From Phoronis australis (Eukaryota; Phoronida; Phoronidae), in NCBI GenBank assembly GCA_002633005.1, contig NMRA01000050.1, positions 195,710-259,709 of the forward strand: 64,000 bases of DNA, in the 5' to 3' direction. Shown here one piece after another: positions 45,901-60,900 of this stretch. The position numbers and the translations under genes are program-made. The notes beneath the pieces are model-generated. The model saw only the letters and a list, made by a program, of their open reading frames with translations, had not been told where the DNA came from and made no database searches. Numbering within the stretch: the stretch's first letter is position 1; every line of letters starts with the position of its first letter.

Positions 45901-48900
45901 TGCCGCACACAAATTGAGAAAATAGTAACAACTTTATCGAAGGTGCGATGACATTTTACGTTCTGGGCCATGGATCTTGGCGATAAAATGAAATCCTACC
46001 CGAGACCGAACTAAGGCTGAAAATTAGCAATTTATTACTGTAAAAGGTTTGTAATTAGTTATTTTAAACTGACATTTTCGAATTCCGACAACTAAAGCGA
46101 CACAGAGTACTCTCGTCAAAGACAGGTGTCCTTTATAACTTAATCTTACACTGTCCATATACGGGTTACCGTCTCTGTGATTTCTACAAGAAATGTTAAA
46201 CAACTATTGCTTAGGTTATAGTAATATTTATCTCTGTAAAGTGCACTAGTCACGACTGTAAGATTTGTTGGGGAGGCATTTCGTCCATGTAGTTTCTTTC
46301 TAGTTTGAAATATGTTTTATCATTTGCAAAGGTGACTAGGTGTCACTAAAGATTATTCGAGTGAGGGCTTGATATAGATACTTAGGGTTGGTTGCATTCC
46401 GTTAATTAATTTCATTTCCGTGATCAACGGTGTCACAAATTATATTTGATTGTACTTTGGTTCATTTCAAGGGAATGATACAAAGTCACTTGGACTGGAT
46501 TGAGAAGTATGGTAAAGTTGTAGGGTGAGTTAAACATTTGGAAAAAGAGAGATTTTGGGTACCAGAAACTTTAATCTTTGATTGCAGGTTTTATCCGTAC
46601 CTATATGTTACCAATTGGCATCAGCGCCTTGCCTTGAACAAAAATATGTGAATCTTAATTTGAAAGGATACTAAACCCTATTTTAACCTATTAATAGATA
46701 TTAAAAACCTCTTATACATCCATTTCTTTGAATCAAATTAATGCTCTGTAACACCAACAACCCTCCAAAGTTTGGAGGACTTTTAAGAAATTCTGCTACA
46801 GGGGCAAGCGTGACCTACACTTTTAGTGTATTACCAGCAACTCGGGGATAGACCACCCACCAAGAACATGAATATCCTATCTCCGACTATGAATTTTAGC
46901 TGATTCCTGCTTTTTTCGTTCAAGACTGACGTCAATGACCCATTAGCAGGTGACAGAACGAGGACTGGTTTAAATCATCAAAACAAGGTTTATTAAGCTT
47001 TTAAAAGTTAACGTTTATATTCATTATTGTATCGTTGCAATCTTTGGAGAATTTTTAGTGAGTTGGTCGACCTAGAAAAGGAATATTGGAGCCATCTCTG
47101 ATGTCAAGGCAGTCTCGGAAATGTATACAAGTCAGCTTTTGTCCAAAATTGTTTGTCCTAAAATTACCTCGGTCTAGAACATCCTGAAGACGGTTATTGA
47201 GTACATGTATGTAGTTGTTATTTTTGAAATTAGTACATTGGATGTGCCCTGCCTTGTTTCGGCTGAATAATTTACCGTGATTTATAGCACAGATGCAATT
47301 TCCTGTTTTTCCCAGGCTTTCCCACGGCTCCACTCGAGCAATGTTGGTGGCGGATCCAGAACTTCTGCGGGAAATTATGTCGAAACAGTTTCACCATTTC
47401 GTCAACAGACAGGTAAAGAAAGTTCGGTCAGCAAGGTCATTTTGTTGAACGGTCTAATCACGTAATCCTTTTGTCTGTCGTTCTCGACTAATCCAGAAAA
47501 CTACATGACACATATTTCATTTGGTGGAAGATCTTAAATTTTACAATGGTGTGCTGCGTATTTGAATTCGAGATTAGGTGAAAATTCTGAAATATTTTTA
47601 GGATAGACCAAAGTACACACTTAATCATATTGAATTTGACTCGGTTTACTTTTGAGACAAGCTTTCGGTACACTCAACAATCTAAAAATTTTTATCATTT
47701 TTGCTCGAATGTATGTTGTCTGCACATTTATGTGGTTGAAAATCGATGTAGAACAATTGTTAGAACCCACTTTGATATTTTTGTGATCAATTGTCCTTCT
47801 AGACGTTATCCTGGTTGATGCATTTGATTGTGTGGGCATCTTTGTCAAACAGAGTTACCGTGTTGAAATGGCAACAAGGACCAATTTACGTGGAAAGATC
47901 CCCGAGCCCCCATCGAACCTTGTCCGCCCTCTGAGTTTATAAACTATCCCAGATTTATCATACTTCGAATTGACAGTACCAAAACACTGCTACATCACGT
48001 GGTGCAAAGTTAGCATAACTCGTTTTGCTCCATACCTAAGCTTTCTGCTGTTTTGCACTTTTACTCGTAGACGTTTAATTCCGGAAGTGTCTTTGACAAT
48101 CACTTGCTGAATCTTAAAGATGAACGCTGGAAAGACGTCCGGAGTATTATGAGTCCAACCTTCACCTCTGGCAAGTTACGAGTTGTGAGTATGCAAGAAC
48201 GTTTTAAGTATACTACACAAACCTCAATCTCCAGACCCCGCCACCTGTAGATTCCTTGCCGATTCTAATGCAAACAAATAAAGGTTGCGTTTTCAACTTT
48301 CATTTTAATTAGTTGCGTTATAAGGGGGGTCCGCTTAGCTGATCAAAAACACGAAAATCAGCCGTTGTTATGTATCGATTTCAAGAAGTCTGTAAAACAT
48401 CTGAGTAGTATTGTGCTTTGACTTCACGAAGACGTCACACAAGAATAATAACAATTTATAGCAATAACTTTGTTTAAACAAGAAGCCACCAGCCCACAGT
48501 TCGCAATAGCACATACAAACTTGATACATGTATGCGTATACACAGTCATTAAAGATTTAGTATTTCGTTTCTGATCATTATTGCCCTGTGTATATAGATT
48601 TAAATGTTTTTTTAAAGTGTAGGCTGTTCTCGAGTAAAAAAGAGACCCGATGTCGTGGCATCGTGGTATGAATCTATTTTTCAAATCTACCAGTGCTGGA
48701 CCACGTGACATGAAGTGTTCCTCAGTCTCAATCGCACCAGTATTTCAAATGTTACAAGATCTACCAGTACTCGACCACGTGACATGACGTGTTCCTCAGT
48801 CTCAATCGCACCAGTGTTACAAATGCTACAAGATCTTTCAATTGAGGGAATACAATTTCTTTTGCCGTTTTCAGTTTCTTATGTTCGCTATGTAAATTGT

Positions 48901-51900
48901 TGCTGCATCATCTCTCTATATAAGTACTTTCCACAAGACAACTCAGATTTAAGTTGTCTGTAAAATTCGCATTTTTTTGTAATTTCTACTATCGACAACC
49001 AAGTTGACATCTTTTAGCCTTTGTTGGCATTCCCACAAAAAATATTGTTCACCACCGGCTCCTTGGTTCAACCATACATGACCGAAATGAGTTGTGTACA
49101 ACAAATTTTTAATACGGGTACACTAACTATTTTGACCGTGCAATTGCCTTTCCTAAAAAATCAAAAACATGACTTTGGAAGTTTATCGTTTTGCATGTTC
49201 AATATTTTCAAAAACTATTTTATAGGATTCCTTAAATATATTTAAGACACAGATAAATCATGACGGCCACACTCTCCCTTTATCATGCCGTATGTCGTCT
49301 TAATTCCAGTTGGCAGTAACTGTTTACAGAATTCATTTGAACATTTTCAATTTCTTTCCAATGGCTAGTACCCCATATTTCAGTTCCATAAAATAAAATG
49401 GGTACTGTCATTGAATCAAACAGTTAAAACGCCAATAATGCGTTTTTTCTTGTTCCCATTTGACACGGAAAGTGTTTCACCAAATGTGTTACTTTGCTTG
49501 CCATTTTTGCGAGTGTCTTTGTTTTCAGCACGTTGTCTAACTTCATATTCTAGAAAATACAATATCTAAATAATTACAGTGACGACAAATCTTCAACTCA
49601 GTTCCCGTGTAATACCATTTTTCTGTTCTATCTAACCGTCCATCTTTCTTTAAAAGCACTATGGTTAACTCCTGGATGTTAACATACGATTCCACTTTTC
49701 TAGCGTATGCAATCGCCTCTGTAACTTAACATACATGTAGAGTCGCCAACTAGATTGGCAAGCCCTAATGTAGACATGTGTGAAACGGCAAATTAGAATT
49801 TATTAAAGACGAAATTTCTCGTCTTAGTTCATTCACATGCACTAAACTTTTTTCACAGTATCAATATAGCAAAATAGGTGTGGAATGAAACGCAGCGGAC
49901 CAATCGTGAAAGTGGCGTGTTTTTGAGAAGGTAAAATTGCGCATTCTTACATGAAGATGTTTGATCTAAGACAGCTAAAATTGTATGTCGGTGGTCATCT
50001 TATTTTTTCTTACGTCACAGCAAACCCATCAAAATAAAACACTGAAGAAAACTAACGGTGTAAACTTTTATGTAAAAACCAAAACGCTACCATTTGAGTT
50101 CTCAAAATCCTAACAAAACTTGTAAACATATATTGTTTCTTTATTTTCAGGTAGCACAACTTGTCAATCAAGCTACTGAAACATTTTTACATAACTTATC
50201 AAAAATTTATGAAAATGATCAGGAGTTCGAGGCGAAAGAGTAAGTACTTCAAATAAATGAATCAAAACAATGTTTAGGGAATGCAAACATGTGTTTCTCC
50301 AAGACCCCCCCGCCCGTCCCCCGGCAAGATGTAGTGTAGTTCTATGTCCCCATCTTATTCGTTTTTATAATACATAGCTTAATAATATAAATTGGGAAGT
50401 CTTTCCCAAAAAACTTAAGTTATTTTCCAAAGCCTTTAGTTTTTCCGTCAAAAACTCATAGTTCAAACATGTTTGTGTACGAGTTCCTTCCGATCCGTGT
50501 GTGTCTTCCTTTTGGTTTGTTCTTGGCGTTATTGGCCAGATAAGGAGAGCGATTCATGTAATGTAAATTACGTTTAAGACGACCTACCATCAAATCACTG
50601 TCGTATAAATCGATCCTGTCTAGATTGCTTACAGTGATCAAGGGTTATTTCATTTTCTGACATTTCAGAATTTTCTCAAACTTTACAATTGACGTCATAA
50701 CAGCGACGACATGCGGAATAAAGGTCGATTCACAGACTAATCCAGATGACCCCTTTGTGATGCACATCAAGAAGGCTATGGATTTGGACTTCAAAGACCC
50801 GCTCTTATTGCTCTTGGGTGAGTAGTTCATCTTTCTTTCATGATTTTCGCAGCACTGAAAAAGTGTAGTCCCCCAGCCCCCTAGGGTGCGCCGCCTATGT
50901 TCTTGGCATTCATGTTGCTATGCTCTCAAAGAGTAAAACCTGACCCAGTCATACAAAATTTTGGGTAAGCTTTTGCGTCAATGGTGCCATTTGGAGCAAA
51001 GTTTACACCACAGTCACGCGAGTGAACCTCATCCCGGTGTCCATCTGTTAATATCTAGAAAACCGAGCCTTAATCATTGGCGATGTAATTAAGAACTGCT
51101 ATAACTTTAGATTTACGCCGCTTATCATTATACTTTTTTCAATTTGTTCTTCACTCCAAAGTGATTACTACGATTTAAAGGAAGCCACCGATATAATTGC
51201 TTGCGGACAAGGCGCATAAAGTGGCGGATCTACGTTTTTAGTAAGGGGGGGTTTAGGATTCCCGCAAAGGTCGAATCCGAGACGCGTGGTGCCAAGCGGA
51301 GAGAGCTTGAGAAACCCCATCCCGTGTAAGACAATTTTTTGTTTTTGTAGCCAAACACTGAAATTTCCATGCATCCTGATAAGTTTCTGGCACTTAAAGG
51401 CGAAGGCAACCTTTTTCCATGTCATTTTGAGCTAAAATAAGGTTGGTTGGTTATCCTAGACATATTTTCCACTTAATTACAGCTTTTCGTAATTTTATAA
51501 ATTACTCGTCCGCTACTCCGGAAGTGACGTTTTAGGAGGCAAGCGTTTCCCGCCACTTGGTTTTGCGTTGACTTTACCGTGCGAATCTGTTCTATTCTAC
51601 TTTTGTTTTGTGCTGTTTTTCAACAATTGTCGCCACCACTTTCCATCGGCGAGTATTCTGCTGCAAGATAGGTTAGTAGAGAACTCAACTACGTTGGATT
51701 TAGGGCGGATTGTTTAGTGTGTTGTAAGCTGAAAATGGCTGGAGTCGGTTACCCGTATCACAGTGACAGTACTGTGAGTGACGGAGACCTTGTTCACAGC
51801 AGTGGTGACGAGGAATTTTTTCACGGACATTCAGTGGGTGGGTACATGTTTGAGCCTGAGTATAACGAGACAGAGTACGCACAGGCACAGGCAGCTGTNC

Positions 51901-54900
51901 AAACATCGAAGATATTTGGGTAGAATGATTCCAAGACGAGCAAATCATTGGATCTGATATACAAATTCCTCGGCAGTCTAGACAACAGAAGGATAGGACT
52001 AACGTATGAGTAACCACTGGGGATTAAAATTTTAGAGAGAAGTTTTCAATTCAAAATTTTTTGCATAGTAGACTTTAGGTCTCGCGACGGACCAGGCCAG
52101 CTTGATTTGTGCAGATGTTGAGTTTCAGTGTACTTCTGGTCCCGCGGGGAACTAGTCTTGTGATTTTTTTACCAAAGTGTGCTTTGTAAAACTATTTATC
52201 TCAGCCAGTACTGTTTGGTCCCGCGACAGATGGACTATTTTTATACGGATAATAAGCACAGGTGTACTCTTTGTCTCGTGACGGACCAGGTCAGCTTTTT
52301 GCGTACTCTCAGTGTACATCTGGTCCCTCTACAAACTAGTCCAGTGTATCTTTTCACCACTGTGCACAGGATGTTTTGGTTTCGTGAAACTATTTTCAGA
52401 TAATTTGTTTCCTGATAGATTTGACGTTTTTCATGATTCAGCTTAATAAAGTGATACCTAATTATTTATTGTCGCTTTTAATAATAGACTATGAGTTGAG
52501 AGCACCATCGTTCGCCAGTTTTTCTGGTAACGAGACAGAACACATGTTTTTTTCCGGACTAACAGTACAGGTCTTCGTTCTTAAACAACGTGAGGCTGCT
52601 GTTACGCGATCATCCGATATTCAAGTTTTTACGCCCCGTCGGTGCTCCTTGATTATGCTCTTGAATATTTGGAAATTGTCTAAACCACTGTATACACACC
52701 ACACTTTTTCGTATACGACTTTTCGTGTGCTAAAAAAGGTTTGTGTAAGCAGATGTTCCAACAAAGGGTTTAGCAGTGTGACCTGATGAGACTCGAACCC
52801 ACGACCTCGAGTAAAGAAAGCGGGCACTTATCAACCAGGCCACACTGCCTCCTCCAAACTAAACCCCCCCTTGCTGAAAACGTAGATCCGCCTTTGCCCT
52901 TGGTCATTCCTTGAATAGACATAGCTTGTTAGAGTGCATCTTCAAACGGACTCGCGACCAGACCACGGCGCCCGCCACAATAGCAATTCTTCGGAAAACG
53001 ATTTTTTTTCAAAAATATTACATGTACACGTACACTGTATGATACTGCGCAAGACAACTTTACTATACACCAGTCAAATTCGAGTTACATCTAAAATGCT
53101 TGGCTACTTCAGAATTGTCGACCGAAGCGCGCACAATTGATCTCCGCGCGTTTTGCCGATGAGCCGCGAAGACTCGAAATGCGTTGATTTTCATAACAAC
53201 AATTCACGATGCAAAAAATTATATTTTTCCTCAATTTTATCCAATTTGGTTTACTTGGGGGTTACACACGCTGGCGGTGCCGTTTTTGTTTTGCTGGGGA
53301 CGTTTTTGTTGTTTTTTTTTATTTTTGGGTCCTGGCCCAAGGGGTGTTTAAACCCCCGGAACCCCCCGTACATCCGCCGCTGGCATACACAGGAACTGAC
53401 CCGGTCACCTTGACAAGCCAAGACGTTGAGCCTTATCAAGCTCAGTTACTCCCAAGCCAAGGATCACGTGTTTTTCAAAGCTTCTTTCCGCCATTGTTGA
53501 ACTTTATACGAAGCGTCTTTAGGGTTCAAAAGCATTACCACACCCATCTGATCATTGCTGGGTGAGCAAGCAACTAAAGTCACAGACAGTGCGTGTTTAT
53601 GTAGGCGTCAATTTTGACTCCTCAATTTTAGGGTTGGATAACGCCCAAAAATCCTGGAGTGTTGACTGGTTTCGATGTTTTTGTTGCTATCGGTTATAGA
53701 ATCAAACGTATCATCTTAGAGAAATCCGATTTTATGAGACTCGCAATGCCTTATTTGATTTTAGAGTTTAGCAAGCTAAACGGTTCGAAAGGCAGCTTTT
53801 GAATAAGAAAGAAACACCTTTATCAGATTGATAACGGTATGTGGTCTAAGTTATTTTGACGACATTTTGGTTGATATTAGCTTCAATGCTTTTGAATATC
53901 ACCATAGTCGATTTCGGTTGACGCCGGTCACGACATTCTACTTGAAAAGCTCAGTGTTCCAGTCTTTCAAGGACTCGAAACTAAAGCACGTGGAGATCAC
54001 ACTGGCTTTGTTTATAAGAAATGTATTCATTACTGGCTAGTTGCTTTATGACGGCGTATATATGAACTTGTACGTGCAGATGGGGGAGTATACAAGTACA
54101 TTCTGACGACCGTGCATACATTTGTGTACCGATAACGGTATAAACATTATGTACGTACTTTACTGAACACGGTGTATACATACACAAAACGTTCCGGGAG
54201 TGGCGGAGATTGCTGCAATTATATTACTTTAAACTATTTTGGGAAAGTTTGAACATCGTACCGGCTAGCGTCGTCGAGTGGACATTGGCTTACCTTTTGA
54301 ACTTTCCATTCAGAGGGCGCTGGACGGGAATACGGAAAACACTTTGGCCGTATTGCACTCGCCTGATTTAACGCGTATGGGATAAATGCTCGTACACACG
54401 ATGGCGTATGCATGTATGTAAAAATGACGATGTATAAAATTAATTTACACACTGGTGACGATGTGTACAATGTACATTTACGTAGTGATAAATATAGATT
54501 ATTACATATATAGATTATTACGTGGCGAAGTCCTTATCCCCCGTATTCTAGAACCCGAGGGCTCTAGATAAGGGGGTAACTACTGAGAACATGTAATAAT
54601 CTATTTATACCACATATTGAACGAGAAACATTGCAATGAATCGATCTACCTTTCTCGACTCGCCTCGACTTGTCAGAGGCCGGGGTCGGAGGTCGTGACC
54701 TTTTAAGAAAAGCCGAGCTATTTTTGTCAAATAATGCTTTTACTCAAAACCAATTGAAAATTTAAACAAAATAGAAATAAAGTGAATCTATAAATTAAGG
54801 TGTAGCAACTATTATAGCTTACTACACATTTTATCACGCTGAGCTTCGACCGAGAAAATATCGTCTGCTAAAGTAGGTTACCACTAGTAACTGAGTGTAA

Positions 54901-57900
54901 TGCTCAAGTCAAAGGATCCCGACGACACGATACCCGCATTCAAATTGGAGATCGATGATTTGCAAGTGAGAGAACACGAGAGAAAAATTTCACTGAATAA
55001 TAATTTCATTTTTACGGAAATTATCCGTCTTATTTTTCATAGCGCATAAATGTCGGTACAATGCCCTTTGCTGAACATGCGATTGTTGCGCGTGCTCATT
55101 TAAGTATTCTATTTTCGCGTTCGATGACGTCAGCCGCTAAGTGGTGTAGTGGTAAAGTCGGCACCTCGAAACTCCTGATGCCCGGGTTCGAAACCGGCCT
55201 CGGTTTCCCGCCAAAATGTTATCTCAGTAGTGAGATAGCTAAATGGGTAATTAATTACACGGTTGCTTTTGCCATTTGACGCTAATACAGTGTTATAAAT
55301 TTTACTTACTGATAAGTTTGTAGTCATCAACACAATGATGACGATGAGTACACGACGTACTGATGCCGATGTACAGATTTACGTGCTGATGATTGTATGA
55401 ATGTAGGTAGAGATGGCGTCCTCTCTTGGTCATGGCAATGTTGGCCATGACGATGGTTATTATCATGATGATGGTGATGATTACGATGACGATGATGATG
55501 ATTACAATGAGTATATTGTGTGTGAAAAGAGCAGCCTATTCAGGACTGTCATAACTGCACTTCTTAACGGTTTAACTCATTATCATGTTTGTTTTCACTA
55601 GTACTGTATCCGAAATACGCCAGTCAATTCTTGACAATATCTGAATGGCTTGGAAAGAATACCTTCAGAACTCATGTCGGGTACTTTCTGCCCCTTATTG
55701 AGCAACTGAGCAGGGACCGTAAAGAAAACGGAGAGAATGGGGTAAGTTTAATTGCTTATTATGCGCTCACATATTTATGTGTGGGTGCATATTGTCGTCA
55801 TCTCTGTCCGGGCATTCCGCAGCCGTATCTCCTGCAGGATCTTACTGAAATTTGGCAGCTAGGTGTGTTCCTATCGGGTTGACGACAGAGGATGACGAGT
55901 TTCGGACCGATTCGAATACCGCTGTGCCCCCTAGTGGCAATGGGGCTATTCGACAATCTTTACATTACTAGAGGGCGCGCGTGTACTAGTGGTGATGGAT
56001 TAAGCAGCCTCGATTTCGCGAGCCCTCTATATACATGGTGAAATGGCTTGCAGCCGTGCCAACTGAATCTGAGATTGCGTGAAAAGTGTGCGTCTATGAG
56101 AGGAAGTAAGCATGACCTTATACAAAGGTAAGGCAGTTGTGATTATTTTAACGATTATTCCATGTTTACAATATTGATACCGTACCTGTTAATTGAGGTA
56201 CTGGCCGATGTCGACTTAGCGGCAGTCGCCAGTCGGTTAATCATTGTTTGTCGTGATGACTGATGTGTGTTACGATTCTTGACGTAGCACTCGGGATTTT
56301 TCGTATATAAAAGCAGTATTATTAATGTTTGGAATGATTTCTAACAGGTTTATCAGTGACAGTTACATCAGTCAATGCTGAATGTTCATGCTGTCAACTC
56401 GATATTTGTTAGTGAGTTAAGATTACAGTCCAAGCCCAAAGCCCAAAGGGTACGTGACAGATATCCATTAGACTATTTGTTTACTCCCTATCCTATGTCG
56501 TCGGGAAATCTATTACACGTTTGCATGGAAATATATCATGTCTGTTTTCACCTGCCCTTTGGTTTTTAGGTTTGAGGGCTAGTACCCTAGGAGATATGTA
56601 TCGCTTCTGCAACTGTCCCTGAAAGGACAAAAATTAGTTTTAAGCAGTTGACTGCAGGCATCTAACCAGCAAGATATCCCTATCCAGTGCAGATCTGTTG
56701 TCAAAGCCTACTTTCTATAGACAAAGAACAAAGCCTTTGAAAAGGGGAAGCTAGTTTTAAAGAAAGGTATGTAAGTTGTTTTGTTAATTTACTTATCCAG
56801 GTCCTTAGCGAGAGGTTGGCATAGGGTGTTGGGGTTGTAAAATTTGGTGCAACTGAATGTGTGGAAATAACAGGTAATATTGTCCGGGGAAAAGAGCATG
56901 GTGAGGCAATTCTTAGCCTTCATGAAGTTCTTTCACGTTTCATGACACTTTTTTGCTATCCATTGTAAACCCCTAAAATATGTTACATTCTCTGAATTCT
57001 TAGGAACTGATCAGCCTTCACTCATGCCTTGAAATGTTGCAAGTCATTTAAAAATTCATATGACTGTCATTTTTATGAAAATTGCATTTTGATGTGAACA
57101 TACGAGTGAGGTCGTATTGGAACATATTATTCTTACTGCCAATACGCAAACAATGGTGCCTCAGGATTTTCAATTACTCTAAAACAACAGAAAGATTATC
57201 CATCATTTTTAGGTGACCCAAGTTTTCATCTCCTCTATTAGAAGAAAAATAAAAAATCTGAGAAATGGTTCCCTCAGCCTGAGACCAGAAGTGTGCTTGA
57301 CAGACCCATGATTCTGTAATCTGTGTTTATAATTGCTGAAGGAATCAAAAATCGAAAGGCTTGAAGACGGGTAGCAAAGGTTTCAAGTTGTCTCAAATAA
57401 CTTGCATATTTTGCAGATAAGTGATGCATTTAAAGCATTGTTATGGCTAGGAATGAAAAATAAAGAAGCACTTCTATTCCAATCATTACTTATGATATTA
57501 TATACACCCTTGCTTTCTCGAAATGGTAATTATTTAATTTTGTGTGAAATTGCGAAGCATCTATCATATCATATTTTTTGAAAAACAAGGGAAACATTTT
57601 TGACCCAAGCTGACGTTCTTTATTATTCATGTTTCAATATTTGTTCCAGGTTCAGTAACCTTTTTAAGGCCTCTTGAAGCCGCAACATAGACAACTTTTG
57701 TTACTCCTTTCTCTTCCCACAGCATGTCGTCCACACACCAACGGTGCTGCATGGCACAATGTACAAGAAAGTGGCCCTGGAGAAATGTGAATCGCAGTAC
57801 TAAGTTACTGAACCGTACGAAAATGTGCCAATGGATTGTTTGTGTTTGAAGAGGAACTATATCTGACTGCTACACCAGCCAGCCTCATGGGTGAGGCTGC

Positions 57901-60900
57901 CGTTTCATAGGCAATGAGTCAAGTGTGGACAACAATGGCTTATTTCCTTTTCATGGAAGAAACATGAGGGCCTGAAGCTAAAGAAGACCTAGCAACACTC
58001 TGGTCTAGTTCAGGGTCAGATTTTGGGCACAAAGCGAGTAAAGAGATATGGTGTTGTTTTTACCTTTAAGGATCTAATTGTGGACTTTATTGAGGCTGAA
58101 TGAAGAAAGCCATGTGCCAAAACTGGACCTTTTTACAAGTGCTTCTATGGGCCATTGAAATTCGATCCCAGTGAAATGAAAAGCCAAAGCAATACCTGTC
58201 ATTTCTAACTGAGTGACATTAACTTTTCCTTTCAGAAGAAAGGCTTTATACTAAGGGTAAAACTTTTCAACTTGGTACGCATTATGCGGAAATGACATTC
58301 AGGGACTGCATCGATTGTCTTATTGTCAGTAAAAAACCGTTAATGTTACACTTTGATGATCGAATAAAGTTTTCATCAACAGCCATGTTTGTCACTAAAT
58401 ATTCAAACCACAATATTTCTTCAGTTTTAAGGCCCCATACAGTGCAGTCGCGCTGCTTCTTTATAAAGCTGAAGTGATTACCAATTACGCTTGCGAATTT
58501 TTATTTTCCTGTTGACCTATAGAAATGTTCGGCAATTAAAACGAAGTATTCCCTTTGATTGCATTTGCTTTGTTTATGCGTGAAACTATTTTTAGAGCTG
58601 TCTTAAGAAGACCTTTGAACAGCTTTAAGTTTTGTGTTAACTTGTCTATAGCAAAAGTTCCACATACAAGCAAAGTATGTTTTCAATCTTAGCTAGCTGG
58701 ATAAGAATCCGCTATGCATAAGGGTCGAGAATATACAATAATCAGTGTATTTAAAAACAAAATGACAACCACATACATACAACGGAACAACATTATTTGT
58801 TAAAAACTATTGTAATTTTCCCATTCAAGTATATTAAGGCCTGACTTTATGAATTGAAAGGTTCAATTCCATCAGGTTATTGCTGAATGACTGCTTTTCA
58901 CTTTGTCGAAAGGTAAAATAGACGGTAAGGCGGTTGGTTTCAGACGTTTTCTCTCACCTGTAACAAAATAGTCAGATAAATATTAGCAAATTATAAAAGA
59001 AAACACAAGACAAAACTACTTTTTTGAGACAGAACTTGACATTTCATCTTTATGATTATATGTAGAAACTAATAATCTTTGAACCCAAGCCTTATTCAAG
59101 ATCTGAATTAAAATATGTGAAAGAGGCTGAAAGTGATTTAAGAATGTGTATTTTTACGAAACTTAAAATGTGTTTCAGATCTCAGCAAATAAAATTCATT
59201 CTAGGCGTCAATATCTATTCTAATGCAATGTTAGAACTTTACCGAATAGCTCATTCATCTTAATTCGGCAAATATATTCTGGTAGTCCTGGGGGTGGGGT
59301 CTGTTATAAACTAATTAAATTCACTCATCTAGGGGATTTTATTGGACATAGCATAGTTTTGTAAAGTAACTGCTATGCAAAAGTCACCCTTGACTTCTGA
59401 GTGACACGTCCCATACACCTCTTATATTGGGGTATGTGCTACGAGCTTACCCAGGTGCCAGGTGAGTTTCTGAAGAGAAACACTTAGTTCCACTGAATAA
59501 ACCCGTTATTCAGTGGAGTAACTGGTGAGGATAACATCACTGATCGATGTCGATAGAAACTTAATTGCAAAAAACTTACCAAAGGTAACGAGATTATGTA
59601 GTCTCTCAATGGAAATGCATAGAGCACACACACACGGGGAGGAGTGATCGGCATCCACACACTTTTTGCACTTGGTTGACCCTTTTTGACCTGTTGTAAC
59701 CTTAGGTCTTTTGGGAATTTGTGACCACCTGTCGAAGCTTTGCACCTGCGAAAATAGTAATAAAAAGGCTTAGCCATGGACGGCGCAGCACTGAAAAAAG
59801 TGGTTGGCTAAAGCCCCCTCAGCCTCCTGTGTTGCATCGCTTATATACAACGAGCGGCGTAGCGCTGAAAAAAGTGGGGCCTACAGCACCCCCCCCCCCC
59901 CCCCCNCCCAGCCCCTATGGTGCGCCGCCCATGTTAGCGCGTCGCCGTATTTTGATAACAATTCCATCTTTTTACCAGCTGTTAAAGGCCCAGTCATACA
60001 GCCGATTACGCATGAGTCACGCACAGATTTTTGCTTATGCGTGAAGCTTGCGTCGTATGCGTAATTGGTCGGTGGAACCAACGTGGAGCATCAGTGAATG
60101 TAAGTGGATATGCGTCGAGGGGGGGTTTGTGCGCGATTTTGAGTTTTGAACGGTTCAAAAATTTTCCAACGCACAACTCTGCGTCGGTGTGCGTAATTCG
60201 TGAGTTGACGTGCGTAGTTTATGCGTCGAGTATGCGTGATTATGCGCTGGACACGCGTTTGCCATCAGTGCTTATGCGTCAGAACTGGTTCGAAATCACG
60301 CACGTCCACGTCCGTCCACTGACGCCCCACCTTCATATCACGCATGAAATACGCATATATGACGTTCATTCCACTGACATCCACTGACAATCACTTACAA
60401 AAGTGTTTGAACGTGATCCGTCAGTGATTCATGCGTAAGGCATGCGTCGAAGGTTCGTGGAATACCATATCATTTTGGCTTGTATGCGTCGATATGCGCG
60501 ATATGTCAGTGATTCATCAATGATTGTAAGTGATATGTGCGTGGGCCATAGGTGATTCGTCAGTTATTTGTCAGTGATTTCTAACCTCTACACCCGGAAA
60601 ATTTGGTCAATTTCTCGACGATCAAAACACGCACAAATTGAATTTGTGCGTGTTGTATGAGTGATTCATGCGTGATCGGCTGTTTGACTGGGCCTTTACG
60701 TGCAGACAGCGACGCATGCGCAATTCAATCACCACTAGTGCAGCAGCGACACCACGTCGAATAGCCCATTGTAGTTTTTTACGTTTAAACTTTGCCTCTG
60801 TAGCCTATCTCCAAAGGTCCTCAACCGATTTTTATGAAATTTGGTACATAGGCATCTATTAATGAGGTGACGCTATCCTCCAATTTTCGGTTAGATTTGA

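Noticed and set aside
47055-47333. 92-codon minus frame before P450-2 exon 4
   Set aside because: It looks mildly protein-like but overlaps the polypyrimidine tract and exon 4 on the other strand; no family recognised.
55134-55215. Functional tRNA gene
   Set aside because: The A and B boxes are present, but acceptor and anticodon stems do not pair, so a SINE is more likely.
55413-55601. Asp-rich frame (GAT repeats)
   Set aside because: It is a GATGAT microsatellite-like stretch in P450-2 intron 7, with no start context or homology.
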